NCBI GenBank assembly: GCA_030386875.1
Contig: CM059558.1
Span: forward strand, 3,667,501-3,731,500
DNA length: 64,000 nt
Source of the DNA: Morinoia aosen
Taxonomy: Eukaryota; Arthropoda; Malacostraca; Amphipoda; Talitridae
Direction: 5' to 3'
Shown: in pieces, positions 11,059 through 21,491 of the stretch
Layout of the letters: each line of letters starts with the position of its first letter
Numbering within the stretch: the first letter of the stretch is position 1
Translations under genes and position numbers: made by a program
Notes under the pieces: model-generated
What the model was told of the DNA's origin: nothing
The model's input: only the letters and a program-made list of their open reading frames with translations
Databases searched by the model: none

Positions 11059-11415
11059 CCCCTCAGGGGGATACAACTATTGTATCTATGGGAATTAGCA
11101 CTCCCAGGGGGACTATGTAAGGGCCTGAGCTAAAAGTTAGGTAGGCTTTTATTTTGTTAAAATAGAACAGGTTTTTGTTTTGTTACGGACCATCTATTTC
11201 TGGTTCACTGCTGTCCTGTTTTTCAGCACCTACTACTTTATTCTTCAACTTTTTCTTGTTTCATGATCTTCTTTCTTAGCTTTCTGTTTCTGTGCCTTTT
11301 CTGCATAGATTCCGCGTTTCCTTAACTCCATACTAAATGGTGCCTTCTTCCTTCCTCTCTTAGATAGCCTTTGTTGCGGATAGGGAGGCTTAAACTAACT
11401 AATAATCTAATCTAA
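11059..11415 (+). mobile_element. SINE-like retroposon, full-length, 15-bp TSD
   Basis: A perfect 15-bp TSD, TCCACTTTGAAAACT, lies at 11044-11058 and 11416-11430 around a 357-bp copy. The 5' end folds into three adjacent hairpins: CCCC/GGGG (11059-11069), GATACAA/TTGTATC (11070-11086) and TGGGA/TCCCA (11089-11106). The 3' end is ACTAACTAATAATCTAATCTAA. This copy gives the clearest definition of the family. Confidence 0.92.
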
Positions 11416-11430
11416 TCCACTTTGAAAACT

Positions 11431-11900
11431 TTCAAAAAACTGTGGTATTGATCTATTAAAGATGAGGACTTCAGTGGTATAAGGAGTTGTGTTGAGTTTT
11501 GGTCTTTGTCTCCAGTGTGAAACTTCCTCCCACAAGTTTGAGAAATGGTGTCTCAATTGAGAAAGATGTCACTCACTAGATTTAATTCTATTCTAATTGT
11601 TGCATGATTGATTTAAAAATTGGTTTACATTAATTTTTAATTCAAACTTGCTTGTTACTTTGCGCGCGGGACACTTTCACTGCCGGAGGCAAATCAGGAC
11701 TAATACTCGCGCCAGTACTAAGACCAGACCCCGAACGGGCCCCCTTGTGAAAGATGTATTATTGCGGAAAGTTGGTCCTCGCGCAGATTCGTATGTTCCC
11801 GGTGTCGCAGCGAGCTGAAACTCTGGCCGCGGGTAGAACTCGCAATCCTAAGCATTTGTCATATCGAAGAAAAATTCAGATTCCGCCTCCTTTACCCTCT
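11431..11900. other. Unassigned; CpG-rich at 11660-11830
   Basis: AT-rich sequence is followed by a GC-rich patch (GCGCGCGGGACAC and GAACGGGCCCCC). The open frame at 11754-11972 encodes 72 residues with no recognisable domain and runs into the tandem repeats, so it is not called as a gene. Confidence 0.4.
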
Positions 11901-14350
11901 TTGAGGGGGTCAAAGTTGGCCGAAAATCGGGAAATTTTCAAGTGCAGAAAAAAGGTGTTCTGCAATACATGAAGAGTTGCTCTCTCAGTATGACTTGTCT
12001 TTTCCTGTGAACTACCCACAAGTTCTCAACTAGACCTCCAAGTCGCCGGTATCACTCACTACACTCATTTTAATGAGTTTTGAGAATGAGTGAAAACGCT
12101 CATTGAACGAGAATGCGTCAATTTTTTGATGAGCTCGTAGGCTCGTTGAAAAGGTACGTACGGGGGCCATGTTTTATGTGCATTTCAGCGCTCTGAGTTT
12201 TATCGTTGTATTTTTATTGATTGAATGGTGAAAAAAAAAAATTTTTCGAATGGAGGTCTGAAAAAATTGTTTGAGGCATTTTGGGAAAAATTTTATAGAA
12301 CGAAAGCCATGCGGCATTGAATGAGGAGAAAAGGGGCAAAATTTCAGACCCCAAAATTTTTCCCAAAATGAGATAAAATCGAAAAACTGAAATGTGCTCA
12401 AAATATCCCGGTATATATCAACTGTAAGATCAATTACTTTTTAATGCGAAAGAAAGAGAAAATTCACGCATGTTGTACATCAATCGACGCATCTTTGTGA
12501 GACAAAGCTCGCAATACACGTAAAAAAGTTGCAGCGGTGATTTTCGATGAAAAACTCTTGTCGGTGAGTTTTGCGGCTTTTCTCTCAAAATGAGCAATTT
12601 TCAAGCGCCCAATTTGTATTTTCTGTCACACTTGGAGAGACGATTTTTTAGTATGGTGTGTAAATTGTTCTCAGGTAGGGGTGAGTCGTCAGCCAGGTCT
12701 CCAGGTCGCGTGGAAAAGGTCGAAAAACTCACTTTTAATGAGGTCTGGAAATGAGTGGAAACACTCATTCCTCGTAAATGCGTGAGTATTTTTGCGATGT
12801 TGAGCGTTTTATTACAAGGTCTTTGTGAGGGCCATTGATGGATAAATTTTCGGCGCTTTAGGTTTTTTAGAATTTTCAAAAGTTTTCACTCAATAAATCG
12901 TAACTTTTTACTCATTTCGGGTCTGCAGGGAATTTTAGGGGCATTTTGGAATTTTTTCCATAGAACAGAATATGTTCAGCAATGGATGAAGATAAAAGAG
13001 GCCAAGTTTCAGCCTCCAAAGTTTTGTTTTCGAAAAATTAAAAGTAAAAAACTCATATTTGCTCTAAAAACTGCCGATGTTCAGTACGCCTCTACCGATT
13101 TATTGGTCACTAATCCGAAAGAAAAGAGTAAATGCTTGCATGTTGTACATCAATCGACGCGTATTTTTGAGAGGAATCTCGCAATACCTGTTAAAAAGTT
13201 GCATCGCTCAATTTGAGAATTTAATTGATGAGAAACTCTCGTCGGTGAGTTGTCAGGCGCCCCTTCGGCTCGAAATGAGGAATTTTCGAGTGCAGAATTT
13301 AAATTTTTTAGTATGTTGTGTCCCTTGCCGTCAACTATGATAAGTTCTCAATCATGCCTCAAATTCGCAGGGGTTACTCATTTCACTCAATGTTAATGAG
13401 GTCTGAAATTGAGTGGAAACACTGATTCATCGAAAATGCGTCAATATTTTGGTCAGGTTGAAAGTTTTTTAAGTGGTATTCACACGAAGGCTTTGGGTGG
13501 ATTGATTTTGAGCGTTTTGAGTTTTATAGTTGCCTTTTGAGTTTTCATTCAAGAAAACGTAACATTTCATTCATTTTGGTGTTCGATGAAATTCCAGAGG
13601 CAAATTGAAATTTTTTTTATAGAAGAAAAGGCTTCTAGAATTGGATGAAGATCGACGAGGTTAAATTTCCGAGCTTAAAGTTTTACTCATTTTCGCTCAT
13701 TTAATTGCCGCTTACTCATCATTCATTTGGATAATTATTGGTTATCAACCCAAAATAAAAGAGTGAACAATTGCATGTTGTACATCAATCAACGCGTCTT
13801 TTCATCGCGAATCTCACCTTACGTGCAAGAAAATTGCAGCGGACACTTTGTAGATTTAATTAATAGAAAACTTTCGTCGGCGAGTGTTGCGGCCCTTGTG
13901 GTCAAAATAGCCAATTTTCAAGTGCGGAATTCAAATTTTAGGTGATACTTGGAGAATCGATTTTAGTATGATGTGTCCTTTGCCCTCAACTACTCGCAGG
14001 TGTTCAATCAGGCCTCAAAGTCGAAGGGGTTACTCTAAAAACTCAATTTTAATGAGGTCTGTAATTGAGTGAAAATACTCATTTCTCCGAAATGCATCAT
14101 TCTTTTGGTGAGGTTGATTGTTTACTTGTATAGTATTTTTAGGGGCTATTAGTGGGTACATTTTCAGCGCGATAATTTGTTTTTTACAAGTTTTCAGTTA
14201 ACAAAACGTAAGTTTTTCTCCATTTTGGTGTTCCAGGAAATTTTAGAGGCATTTTGAAATTTTTTTTATTTAGGAGAAGAGTTTTAGTAGTGAATGATGA
14301 AAGAGGCCAAGTTTCAGAGCCCAACGTTTTTTATTCTCGAAAGTTAGCAC
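11900..14350. repeat. Four diverged tandem units of about 650-670 bp
   Basis: Landmarks recur in the same order. GTGNAAACNCTCAT-type motifs stand near 12085, 12755, 13418 and 14068. CATGTTGTACATCAATC stands near 12470, 13138 and 13772. AGTATGNTGTGT stands near 12650, 13310 and 13965. GAGGCCAAGTTTCAG stands near 12997 and 14308. Spacing is 634-670 bp. Units are strongly diverged with indels, so this is an old satellite-like array or serial duplication. The short open frames inside (for example 12986-13216) fall in repeat units and are not conserved between them. Confidence 0.8.
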
Positions 14351-14722
14351 TTATCTACGGTTTACGGAGGTAGTGAAATTCGATCACACTCACTGCCCAA
14401 ATGATACGAGGGATTTAAATGAGTATTTTTGATTTAGAAGATGGTGGTTTTTATGAATTTGAATACTCTAGCTCATTGGATATGTCAAGTACGTATTCTT
14501 CATCGTTCGGGAAATTTGTCCATGTTTTCAAGAAGAAAATCTAATTAATGACCAAGTATGAGTGACACTATTTTGAGATTTACTGAAAGAAAACATGGGG
14601 GATTTATGAGGGAGTAAATATTGCGATTTTGTTCGAGAATTTAGCGCTCATTTATTTCGTTTTCGAAACAGAGGCTCTGCACTATTTCCTCCAATTTTTT
14701 AATAAACTTTCATTGAAATTTA

Positions 14723-14759
14723 GCCGCTTTGGGCTGCCCTTCGGGCAGTCTAAAGCGGC
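14723..14759 (+). repeat. Long hairpin with CUUCGG tetraloop
   Basis: GCCGCTTTGGGCTGCC pairs with GCAGTCTAAAGCGGC around CTTCGG. The only two departures from Watson-Crick pairing are G-T steps that would be G-U wobbles in RNA. The 16-bp GC-rich stem is conspicuous against AT-rich surroundings. Its function is unknown. Confidence 0.75.
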
Positions 14760-15239
14760 CCCAGCATTATTATTTACCCCCCTCTGCCTTGTGCATTTGA
14801 TGCGCGTTAGCGCTGGGCTGTTGCTTCTCTGTGACATTTTGAGTCGTAACCGCATTTAGATGAGTGTTGATGAAATGAAAGTTTTTATTGTGATTACCAA
14901 GATTATTTTTCAATTGCACACGTTCTGGAAAATGGTGAGAGAGTGAATATATGGGGTAAACATGTTTTTATCTTCTTATGTGACGAGAAATTCAGTACAA
15001 CAAAAAGAACAAATGATTCGATGAGAGTATTTGAGGTTTAATTTCATGGAAACAGAGTATGGTTGTGGGAACAAAATAGTCACGAAAAATTACGATGAAT
15101 AGTTTCCCCGTAGGACTTGAAATATTCGAATATCGAGAGCAGAAGATGTGTTTAAACAAGATGGGAGTGAATATTTTGGTTTTTATCGATTAGTGGTTAG
15201 TGAAAATTTATCTTTTAAATATTTTGAATGAAAAATTGG

Positions 15240-15620
15240 TGAAGCTAAACAAGGTATATAGGATAAGGATTGAAGGGTTAAAATAGGTTAGATTGGGTTT
15301 GATGGGGGTGGAACTATGTTGGATTGGTTAAGATTAATCTATTACGATAGATTGTGTTCGATTGGTTAAATATTGTTTGAATGGGTTGTATTTGGTTGTA
15401 TTGGGTTAGACTGGTTCAGATTGGGCGAGGTTGGGTTAGAATGGATAAGATTGGTTTAGATAAGGTTTTATTATGTTAGATTGTTTAATAATGGTTTCGG
15501 GTGATTTGATTGGGTGAAATAAGGTTATATATCGTTAGATCGGTTGGACTGGTGATATATATTTTGATATATTATGTTAGATTAGGTCAGGAAAATTAGG
15601 GAGATGTTAGACTGGGATAG
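15240..15620 (+). repeat. Degenerate G/T-rich repeat around GATTGGGTTA
   Basis: Variants of GATTGGGTTAGA recur roughly every 10-25 bp over about 380 bp, all on the same strand, with strong purine/T bias. Period and copy number are too degraded to define. Confidence 0.65.
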
Positions 15621-15680
15621 ATCAGGGTTCATTAGGCGATTTAGGGTTTCTGATTCGGTGAGGTCTTGTGAAAACTCTTC

Positions 15681-15937
15681 CCCAACCTTCCGAGGTTGGG
15701 TGTGAGGGAGTGTGGGGGTTTCGGGGAGGTTGGCCAAGTTAGGAGAGGGATAAGTATAAGTGACAGGTTGTGTCGATTTTGTTGGTTGAATGGGATTGAG
15801 TCGGACGACGGGATGATGCCGAGGGTGGGTGGTGGTGCATGTTGCTTGTAATGTTGGGTGATTTTTTGATGTGGGAGTGTCGACTCCGAGGAGTCGGGGT
15901 TTGATTTATTTTGAGAACCCCCGGTGGGGGGGTTCTC
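15681..15937. repeat. Three short perfect hairpins in a G-rich segment
   Basis: CCCAACCTTCCGAGGTTGGG (15681-15700) has an 8-bp stem. CGACTCCGAGGAGTCG (15881-15896) has a 6-bp stem. GAGAACCCCC/GGGGGTTCTC (15913-15937) has a 10-bp stem. The minus-strand open frame across 15641-15979 is Pro/Ser-rich low-complexity reading through this G-rich strand and is not called as a gene. Confidence 0.7.
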
Positions 15938-16368
15938 GCGAGTGTTCTGGATGTCCATCAGAAATACAGTGAAGTGCAAAACACATTTTTTAATACAAAT
16001 TCTATTGGAATTGCTTGTTTATTCTGAATTGTAACTACTAATTATTCTGTAGACTTTGTTTCTTGCTTAATATTGTCATTTAAATTTGCTGGTGTAACCT
16101 AAAATATGATTAAGCTCAATTAATCTCCAAAGCTTTTGAAATATTAACTATTTAGTTGGAAGGGTTGCATTGTGTTGCCTGCTATAATTATAACTTGATT
16201 TTTTCCAAATTTTCTAGATTGTTCTAGTTTTTATGTATTAAAATATTAACCAAATTGTAGACATCGTCAAAATCATGAAATTATCTCTGTATTTTAACAC
16301 ATAAAGAGCTGTTACTAGATTTGTTATCTCAGGTGCAATTTTTTTCAATGAGCTTGTGTCACGTGCAG

Positions 16369-16490
16369 GTGATGGGCCGAGCTCTGGGAGCCATCTAAAA
16401 GATATTTACATCAAAAGTGAAGTGCATGACGCTGAGCTGGAGGCCGTTACTGTAAAGGACGAGCCCATTGACTGGCATCAGGAACCCCAG
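16369..16490 (+). CDS. Zinc-finger gene, exon 2 (KDEP acidic linker)
   Basis: The acceptor CACGTGCAG ends at 16368 and the donor CCCCAG|GTGCTG begins at 16491. Entry phase matches exon 1, because G+GT completes one codon. Exit is phase 0, matching the exon at 18183. The peptide contains IKSEVHDAELEAVTVKDEP followed by IDW. IKSE and VKDE fit the psi-K-x-E consensus for SUMO attachment, and such acidic exons are frequent between leader and finger exons of arthropod C2H2 factors. If the donor were ignored the frame would stay open to 16655 through a degenerate repeat of about 39 bp (LECF-type residues). I regard that as intron. Confidence 0.72.
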
Positions 16491-16640
16491 GTGCTGCAAT
16501 TGGTTGCTTACTCTTTTCTCGAGTGCTTCCTGTGGATTGCTGACTCTCCTCTTGAATGCTTCCGATTGGTTACTTTGCCTCCTCTTGAAAGCTTCCAATT
16601 GATTACTCATTTGCTTCTTGAATGCTTTTGTTTGTTTTCA
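16491..16640 (+). repeat. Degenerate tandem repeat of about 39 bp
   Basis: Three to four imperfect units built around TTGAATGCTTCCNATTGGTTAC follow the exon 2 donor. The unit length is a multiple of three, which explains the spurious open frame. Confidence 0.6.
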
Positions 16641-17329
16641 GTAGAGTATTTATAATTACACAAAAAATATGAATTTAATTAAACTTTAATCGGTTTTTAC
16701 CCGCTCTTGGCCACTATATGGTGACATTTATTTCATTTTTGTTGCTTTCACGTCTTTCTGTTGTTAGCATTTCAGATATAATTGACAAAACTTGTCATTC
16801 AGTGGATTTAATTTTATTCTAATTGCTTTATGAATGATTTGAAGCATCTCACTTTAGATAAGCTTAATTTATTGCAAGCTGTTTCATTAGCAGCTGAGCA
16901 ATGTTTTCCTCTGGTTCCAAAAAAATAGTCTCCCTACATACCATTATTCTCGAGTTTCAATTCTGTTGAATCAAGATTTTTGGTTATTTGATTCCCTTTA
17001 TTGGTATTTAGTGCAAAATATTTTATTTTCAAAAATTGTGCCTGTTGTAGAGTGATAATATCTTTGACTGCTGGTATTGAGTCTTGTTTTGTTATTCTCG
17101 ATGTGATCCACTTTATTTCCGTTCCCCAACCACAGCTAGTGTTTCTTAATAGCGTTCCTTTCTTAATAGCGTTGTGCCTCAATGAGTTGGCTTGAACGAC
17201 GCACTTTAACTGGTTTACACTAGTGATCGTTTCAAGATGCTTGGAAGTTTTTGTATGTCTTCTCAACTTCTTTAAACATTGGCTGCCAAACTTGTGATTT
17301 AAAGATGTCTGTGTGGAACTGTTGCTTAA

Positions 17330-17550
17330 CCCTTTAACGTCCGAATTGTTGTACTCATATTACCGTTAACACAACCACCGTCACTAAACTGGCGCTGACA
17401 TCAGGCAGTCACCAATATCAGGATGGGATAGGAACTGCCACCCGGCAGAGAACTTCAAAGAACACATTAGGGAACTAATTGAATAACAAATACAATATAT
17501 TGAGGGTATTTTTGAAAGAGGACACTGGTGTCCTCTGGTGCGTTAAAGGG
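17330..17550. mobile_element. piggyBac-like MITE
   Basis: The 221-bp element is flanked by TTAA (17326-17329 and 17551-17554) and bounded by perfect 10-bp inverted repeats CCCTTTAACG and CGTTAAAGGG. A subterminal palindrome, AGAGGACACTGGTGTCCTCT (17518-17537), sits near the right end. TTAA targets with CCC...GGG ends are characteristic of piggyBac elements. No coding capacity. It lies in intron 2 of the zinc-finger gene. Confidence 0.85.
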
Positions 17551-18182
17551 TTAACGTGAAACTGTATTAAGTACGAGTCAGGTTTCTGATTTTTATACGT
17601 GTTTCATGCTTTTTATGTGAGACCAACGAATGAATAATTTTTGGTTGTTTTGCTTGTGTAAGAAATCACTTCAACCACTCTACTCTCAGTTATTCAGAAA
17701 CAATATTTCTAATACAATTGACGTTACTTGTAAATTTAAGAAGAATTATGAAGTTAGTTTTATGTTTTAAGGAGAAAAACGTTAACATTAAAATTTTGTG
17801 CAGGAATCTTGATCCAAAATATTGTGTTTTTGACAGGCGCTATTGCATGTAGAAGATATTGCATGAATACTTCGTTAAATTTTTGCTCTGTATTGAAGTA
17901 TTAACCGGCTGTGAAGACAGAATGTGCTTTTGAAAAGTCTCCTGTGCAATCGTTATTTTTTGCTTCCTGTATTATTTTTCATATATTTTTCTTGTATTTT
18001 GTTTAGAAAGTTGAGTGCATTGGCTCAAGATTAAAATAAGAACTGATGCTGAAGTGCACAACTTCATTTTAAAAGTTCATGGTTACCATGAGCATAGGTA
18101 TTTCTAATTGCAATTTACGTATAATGTGTTTTTTCCCCTGAGAATCTGTGCCAGTAATAATCAGGAAAAGTTTTTCTCACAG

Positions 18183-19385
18183 GCCAGTTCAAGTTCAGGC
18201 TCTCGTGCAGTTACTTTCAAGAGAGAAGTAGACAATGACAACACTCATGCACGTTTAGGGCATGCAGAAGCTGAGGATGAGTTGAGGGAAGACAGCCCTG
18301 GTGCGTGCAACACAAGTGCTTTTCATCAGGGACCAGCTGGAGCATCTCAAGGGAGCGCTGACTCGCTACCATCAGATGTGTCGGGTAGCGGCAGTAGTGT
18401 TGAGGCCTCACCTCCTGACAGACTCACGTCACGGCCCTTACTGTGTGAACATTGTGATTACTCCACTGGTAGGAGGGACCTTATGGAGATGCACCTCCGT
18501 GTCAGGCACAAATTGGGATGTTACAACGATTGTGGGTTGTGTGATTTCCCTACTATGTACATGGGTATTTTGAAGCGGCTCATAGTGGAGCAGCATGATA
18601 ATGAAAGCCAGCACGAAGGTCTATCCTGGAGTTATCAATATCCAGGTGTGAAAAAAACGGGGGAACAGCGACGTAATAAACATGGTCAGGGAGAGCTTAG
18701 GTGTGATTTCTGTAACTTTCGTTTTGTCGTAAAGTCCAGTTCTGATTCACTTAAAGAAGGTGCATTGCACAATATTATGGTGTACAAGTGTGAATTGTGC
18801 AAATATTCTTCAGCAAATGAAGGAAACTCGAAGCAGTGTTTGTCTGGTAGAGGCAAAATAGGACCTCAAATAGGCAGACATGTTCAAAGTCGACTTTGCA
18901 GGCGTAACTTGAATGACTCAGCTCGTAGAAACGAAGATGAACCATACCAAGCTAACAAACATGGTAAAGGTCAGCTGTTCAAGTGCGAGTTATGTGACTA
19001 TTCTTCTGCTCGTAAGAGTGATGTCAAACTACACCGAGCCAGCAAACATGGTGAGGGTCAGTGGTTTAAGTGCGAATTATGTGAATATTCCTCTGCTCTC
19101 AAGAGAAATCTTAAACGTCACCTGGCCTGCAAACATTGTGAACGTCAGTTTTTCAAGTGTGAATTTTGTGAATATTTCTCTGTCCATAAGATTTCTCATG
19201 AACAGCACCTAGCCGTCAAACATGGTGAAGGTCAGCTTTTCAAGTGTGAATTATGTGAATATTCCTCTGCTCTCAAGGAAATCTTAAACGTCACCTGGCC
19301 TGCAATCATGGTGAAGGTCAGCTGTTTGAATGCGAATTATGTGAATATTCCTCTGCTCGTAAGAGTTATCTTAAACTTTACCTAG
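18183..19385 (+). CDS. Zinc-finger gene, exon 3: C2H2 finger array with frameshift
   Basis: The acceptor TTTTTCTCACAG ends at 18182 and phase 0 matches exon 2. About 85 residues are acidic and Ser-rich, with another psi-K-x-E site (FKRE), and are followed by C2H2 fingers. The first (CEHCDYS...H...H) is intact. The next three have lost key His residues. Then come three good fingers of type CELCxYSS-x8-H-x4-H, joined by an unusual HGEGQLFK linker with a spacing of 28 residues (84 bp). Near 19278 one G is missing relative to sibling repeats (CTCAAGGAAATC against CTCAAGGGAAATC), so the frame ends at 19385. Homologous finger sequence continues in the other frame. The product would be a nuclear DNA-binding protein. 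Whether the gene is functional with a short array or is dying cannot be told. Confidence 0.7.
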   Translation, partial: ASSSSGSRAVTFKREVDNDNTHARLGHAEAEDELREDSPGACNTSAFHQGPAGASQGSADSLPSDVSGSGSSVEASPPDRLTSRPLLCEHCDYSTGRRDLMEMHLRVRHKLGCYNDCGLCDFPTMYMGILKRLIVEQHDNESQHEGLSWSYQYPGVKKTGEQRRNKHGQGELRCDFCNFRFVVKSSSDSLKEGALHNIMVYKCELCKYSSANEGNSKQCLSGRGKIGPQIGRHVQSRLCRRNLNDSARRNEDEPYQANKHGKGQLFKCELCDYSSARKSDVKLHRASKHGEGQWFKCELCEYSSALKRNLKRHLACKHCERQFFKCEFCEYFSVHKISHEQHLAVKHGEGQLFKCELCEYSSALKEILNVTWPAIMVKVSCLNANYVNIPLLVRVILNFT

Positions 19386-19660
19386 CCAGCAAACATGGTG
19401 AAGGTCAGCTGTTTAAGTGCGAATTATGTGAATATTCCTCTTCTCTCAAGGGAAATCTTAAACGTCACCTGGCTCGCAAACATGGTGAAGGTTAGCTGTT
19501 CAAATGTGAATGATGTGAATATTCCTCTGCTCGAATGAGCAATGTTAAACTACACCTAGCTAGCAAACATGGTAAAGGTCAGCTGTTGAATTATGTAAGT
19601 GTGAATTATGTAACTATTCTTCTGCTCGAAAGGATAAAGTTTAAACACACCTAGCTAGCA
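19276..19660 (+). pseudogene. Decayed distal zinc-finger repeats
   Basis: Downstream of the one-base deletion near 19278 the 84-bp finger units continue in the shifted frame for about four more fingers. One has Tyr in place of its first zinc-binding His (KLYLAS). Two in-frame stops follow: TAG at 19493-19495, where siblings have CAG, and TGA at 19511-19513 in a Cys-x2-Cys motif. The last unit is further scrambled by a partial duplication near 19590-19620. This is the relaxed tail of the array in exon 3. Confidence 0.8.
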
Positions 19661-19799
19661 AACATTATTGCACTAATGTGTTTCCTTTCTAGATGTGAAA
19701 TGCAGATTCATTCGTTATTCAAATGTCTAATTACTACATCGCACTTCACATTTTTTAAACATCTTAGCTCTCCCGTGTGATCAAAGTTTTTACGGTTTT

Positions 19800-20110
19800 C
19801 TCCCTTTGCAGAATGCAACTTCAGTGTCCATGGCAATTGGTGCTCACGAGGGGAATAAGTGAGGTTCTTAAGGTGGTCATGTTTTGTGGAAAAGAAAGGT
19901 TTTAGCTTTGTTGAGGACCATCTTTTTTGGTTTACTGCAGTCCTGTTTTTCATTATTCGTTACGCCTTCAACTCTACGTTGTTTCATAAATTTCCATTCA
20001 ACGTGCTGTTTCTATGAACCATGTGCATAAGCCCTGCGCTACCAAAAGTGATTACTGAATGATTTCTTCCTCATTCTCTCTAAAAACCATTTTTATAATT
20101 ATACAGCCCT
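19800..20110 (+). mobile_element. Old SINE-like family copy
   Basis: A diverged plus-strand copy is recognised by GGACCATCTTTTTTGGTTTA, CTGCAGTCCTGTTTTTCA and the later GTTTCATAAA and TTTCTATG blocks in family order. The hairpin head and tail are eroded. Confidence 0.65.
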
Positions 20111-21491
20111 AAACCATCTTTTCTAATGTAATCTAAGGCCTCAGTTGCGTTGTTGTCGGTAAAATTTTATTTCCTTTCAAACACTGCATTATTCATTTTG
20201 CGTACTATTCTACTCAATTTGTGGTGTCTTTTTCGAATGAAATGAGATCTTTCTTTCAGTTGCTGAATGGCTTTTTAGGATGACGCATGACAATCAGCTG
20301 TTCAAATTCTATTTCGTACTGTTTCTTGCCGCATCCTTGTCACATTTGTCAGACTTGCACTGCAAATTCTTTTCTTCGTTTATATTCTAGGATTAACGGT
20401 CACAATCTTGAATTGTTTCTTTTTTTTGTGTGTTTGTAATAAAAAATACAAATCTGGTACCCCACTCTAATGTTTTATGTCTGTGGTTCCCAAACTGGGT
20501 TCCCATGACCCTTGGGGTCCCTGAGAATGTCTTAGGGGGTTTGCGGCACAACGGGAAAAATTACCTTCTGACAAAAAAAAATGAAAAATATATAACACTG
20601 ATTCTCAGTCATTATAATGGGTGGTATCGATATTTAGGTGTGCAAGCAGCCAACACTTCTCTATTAAATTTTTATATTCGTCATAATATTTCATTTAAAG
20701 AGATCATCCCAGGCCCCTGTCGCTCCGATGGTCATTTATCATGTTTCTGTTGGTAAAGGACCCTTAGGTGGTGGACTATTCGGTCCTAAAATTTTATGGC
20801 GCTACGGACAATAGATCCCCCTCTGGGGGGGGGGGGGGGTTAAGGGAACCAAAATATTTAATTTTCGAGCCCATTTCAACCCCGTATAAAAAGACAACAA
20901 AACGGGAAATAAAAATTTGGCTACTTGATTTTGTTAGAAATGTTTCAAGGATTCTAAAACTCTCTTTATTTTTGTTCTAGCATCAAAACTGAATGAGGAG
21001 ATACATCTTGAAATATCAATACCAGTGAAATATCAATACCTAAAAACCAACATGTCATATTTTTTCGAAAACTAAGGCCTAAATAAAAAAATGAATAGAA
21101 TAAATTGTGTTTCTTTTCAAAAGTTACATTTCTTAGTCAAATTTCATAAGAATCAGACTGAAAATAAAAAATTCCATATTTTTGAAAAAAAAAATTGGGG
21201 GGGGGGGGTTTGGAAATCCCAATTCACCGTGTGAATATGAAGTTATGTATGGAAACTATCGAAATAAAAATAAAACCGCATTCAATTACATAAATTGTTC
21301 ATTATATTACATTTCAACAAAAAAAATTTGTTATGGCTTATACCCATAACAAATAACTTTCAACATTCAAAATGTGACTAGTCATCGAGTTTTGATGCTA
21401 AAACAAAACCAAAGACAGTTTTAGAATCCTTGGAACATTTCTAACAAACTCAAATAGGCTTTTTATAATTTCAAATTTTTCGAAAAAATAT

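Noticed and set aside
15641..15979. 112-codon Pro-rich minus-strand frame
   Set aside because: It reads a G-rich low-complexity strand with hairpins and has no recognisable domain.
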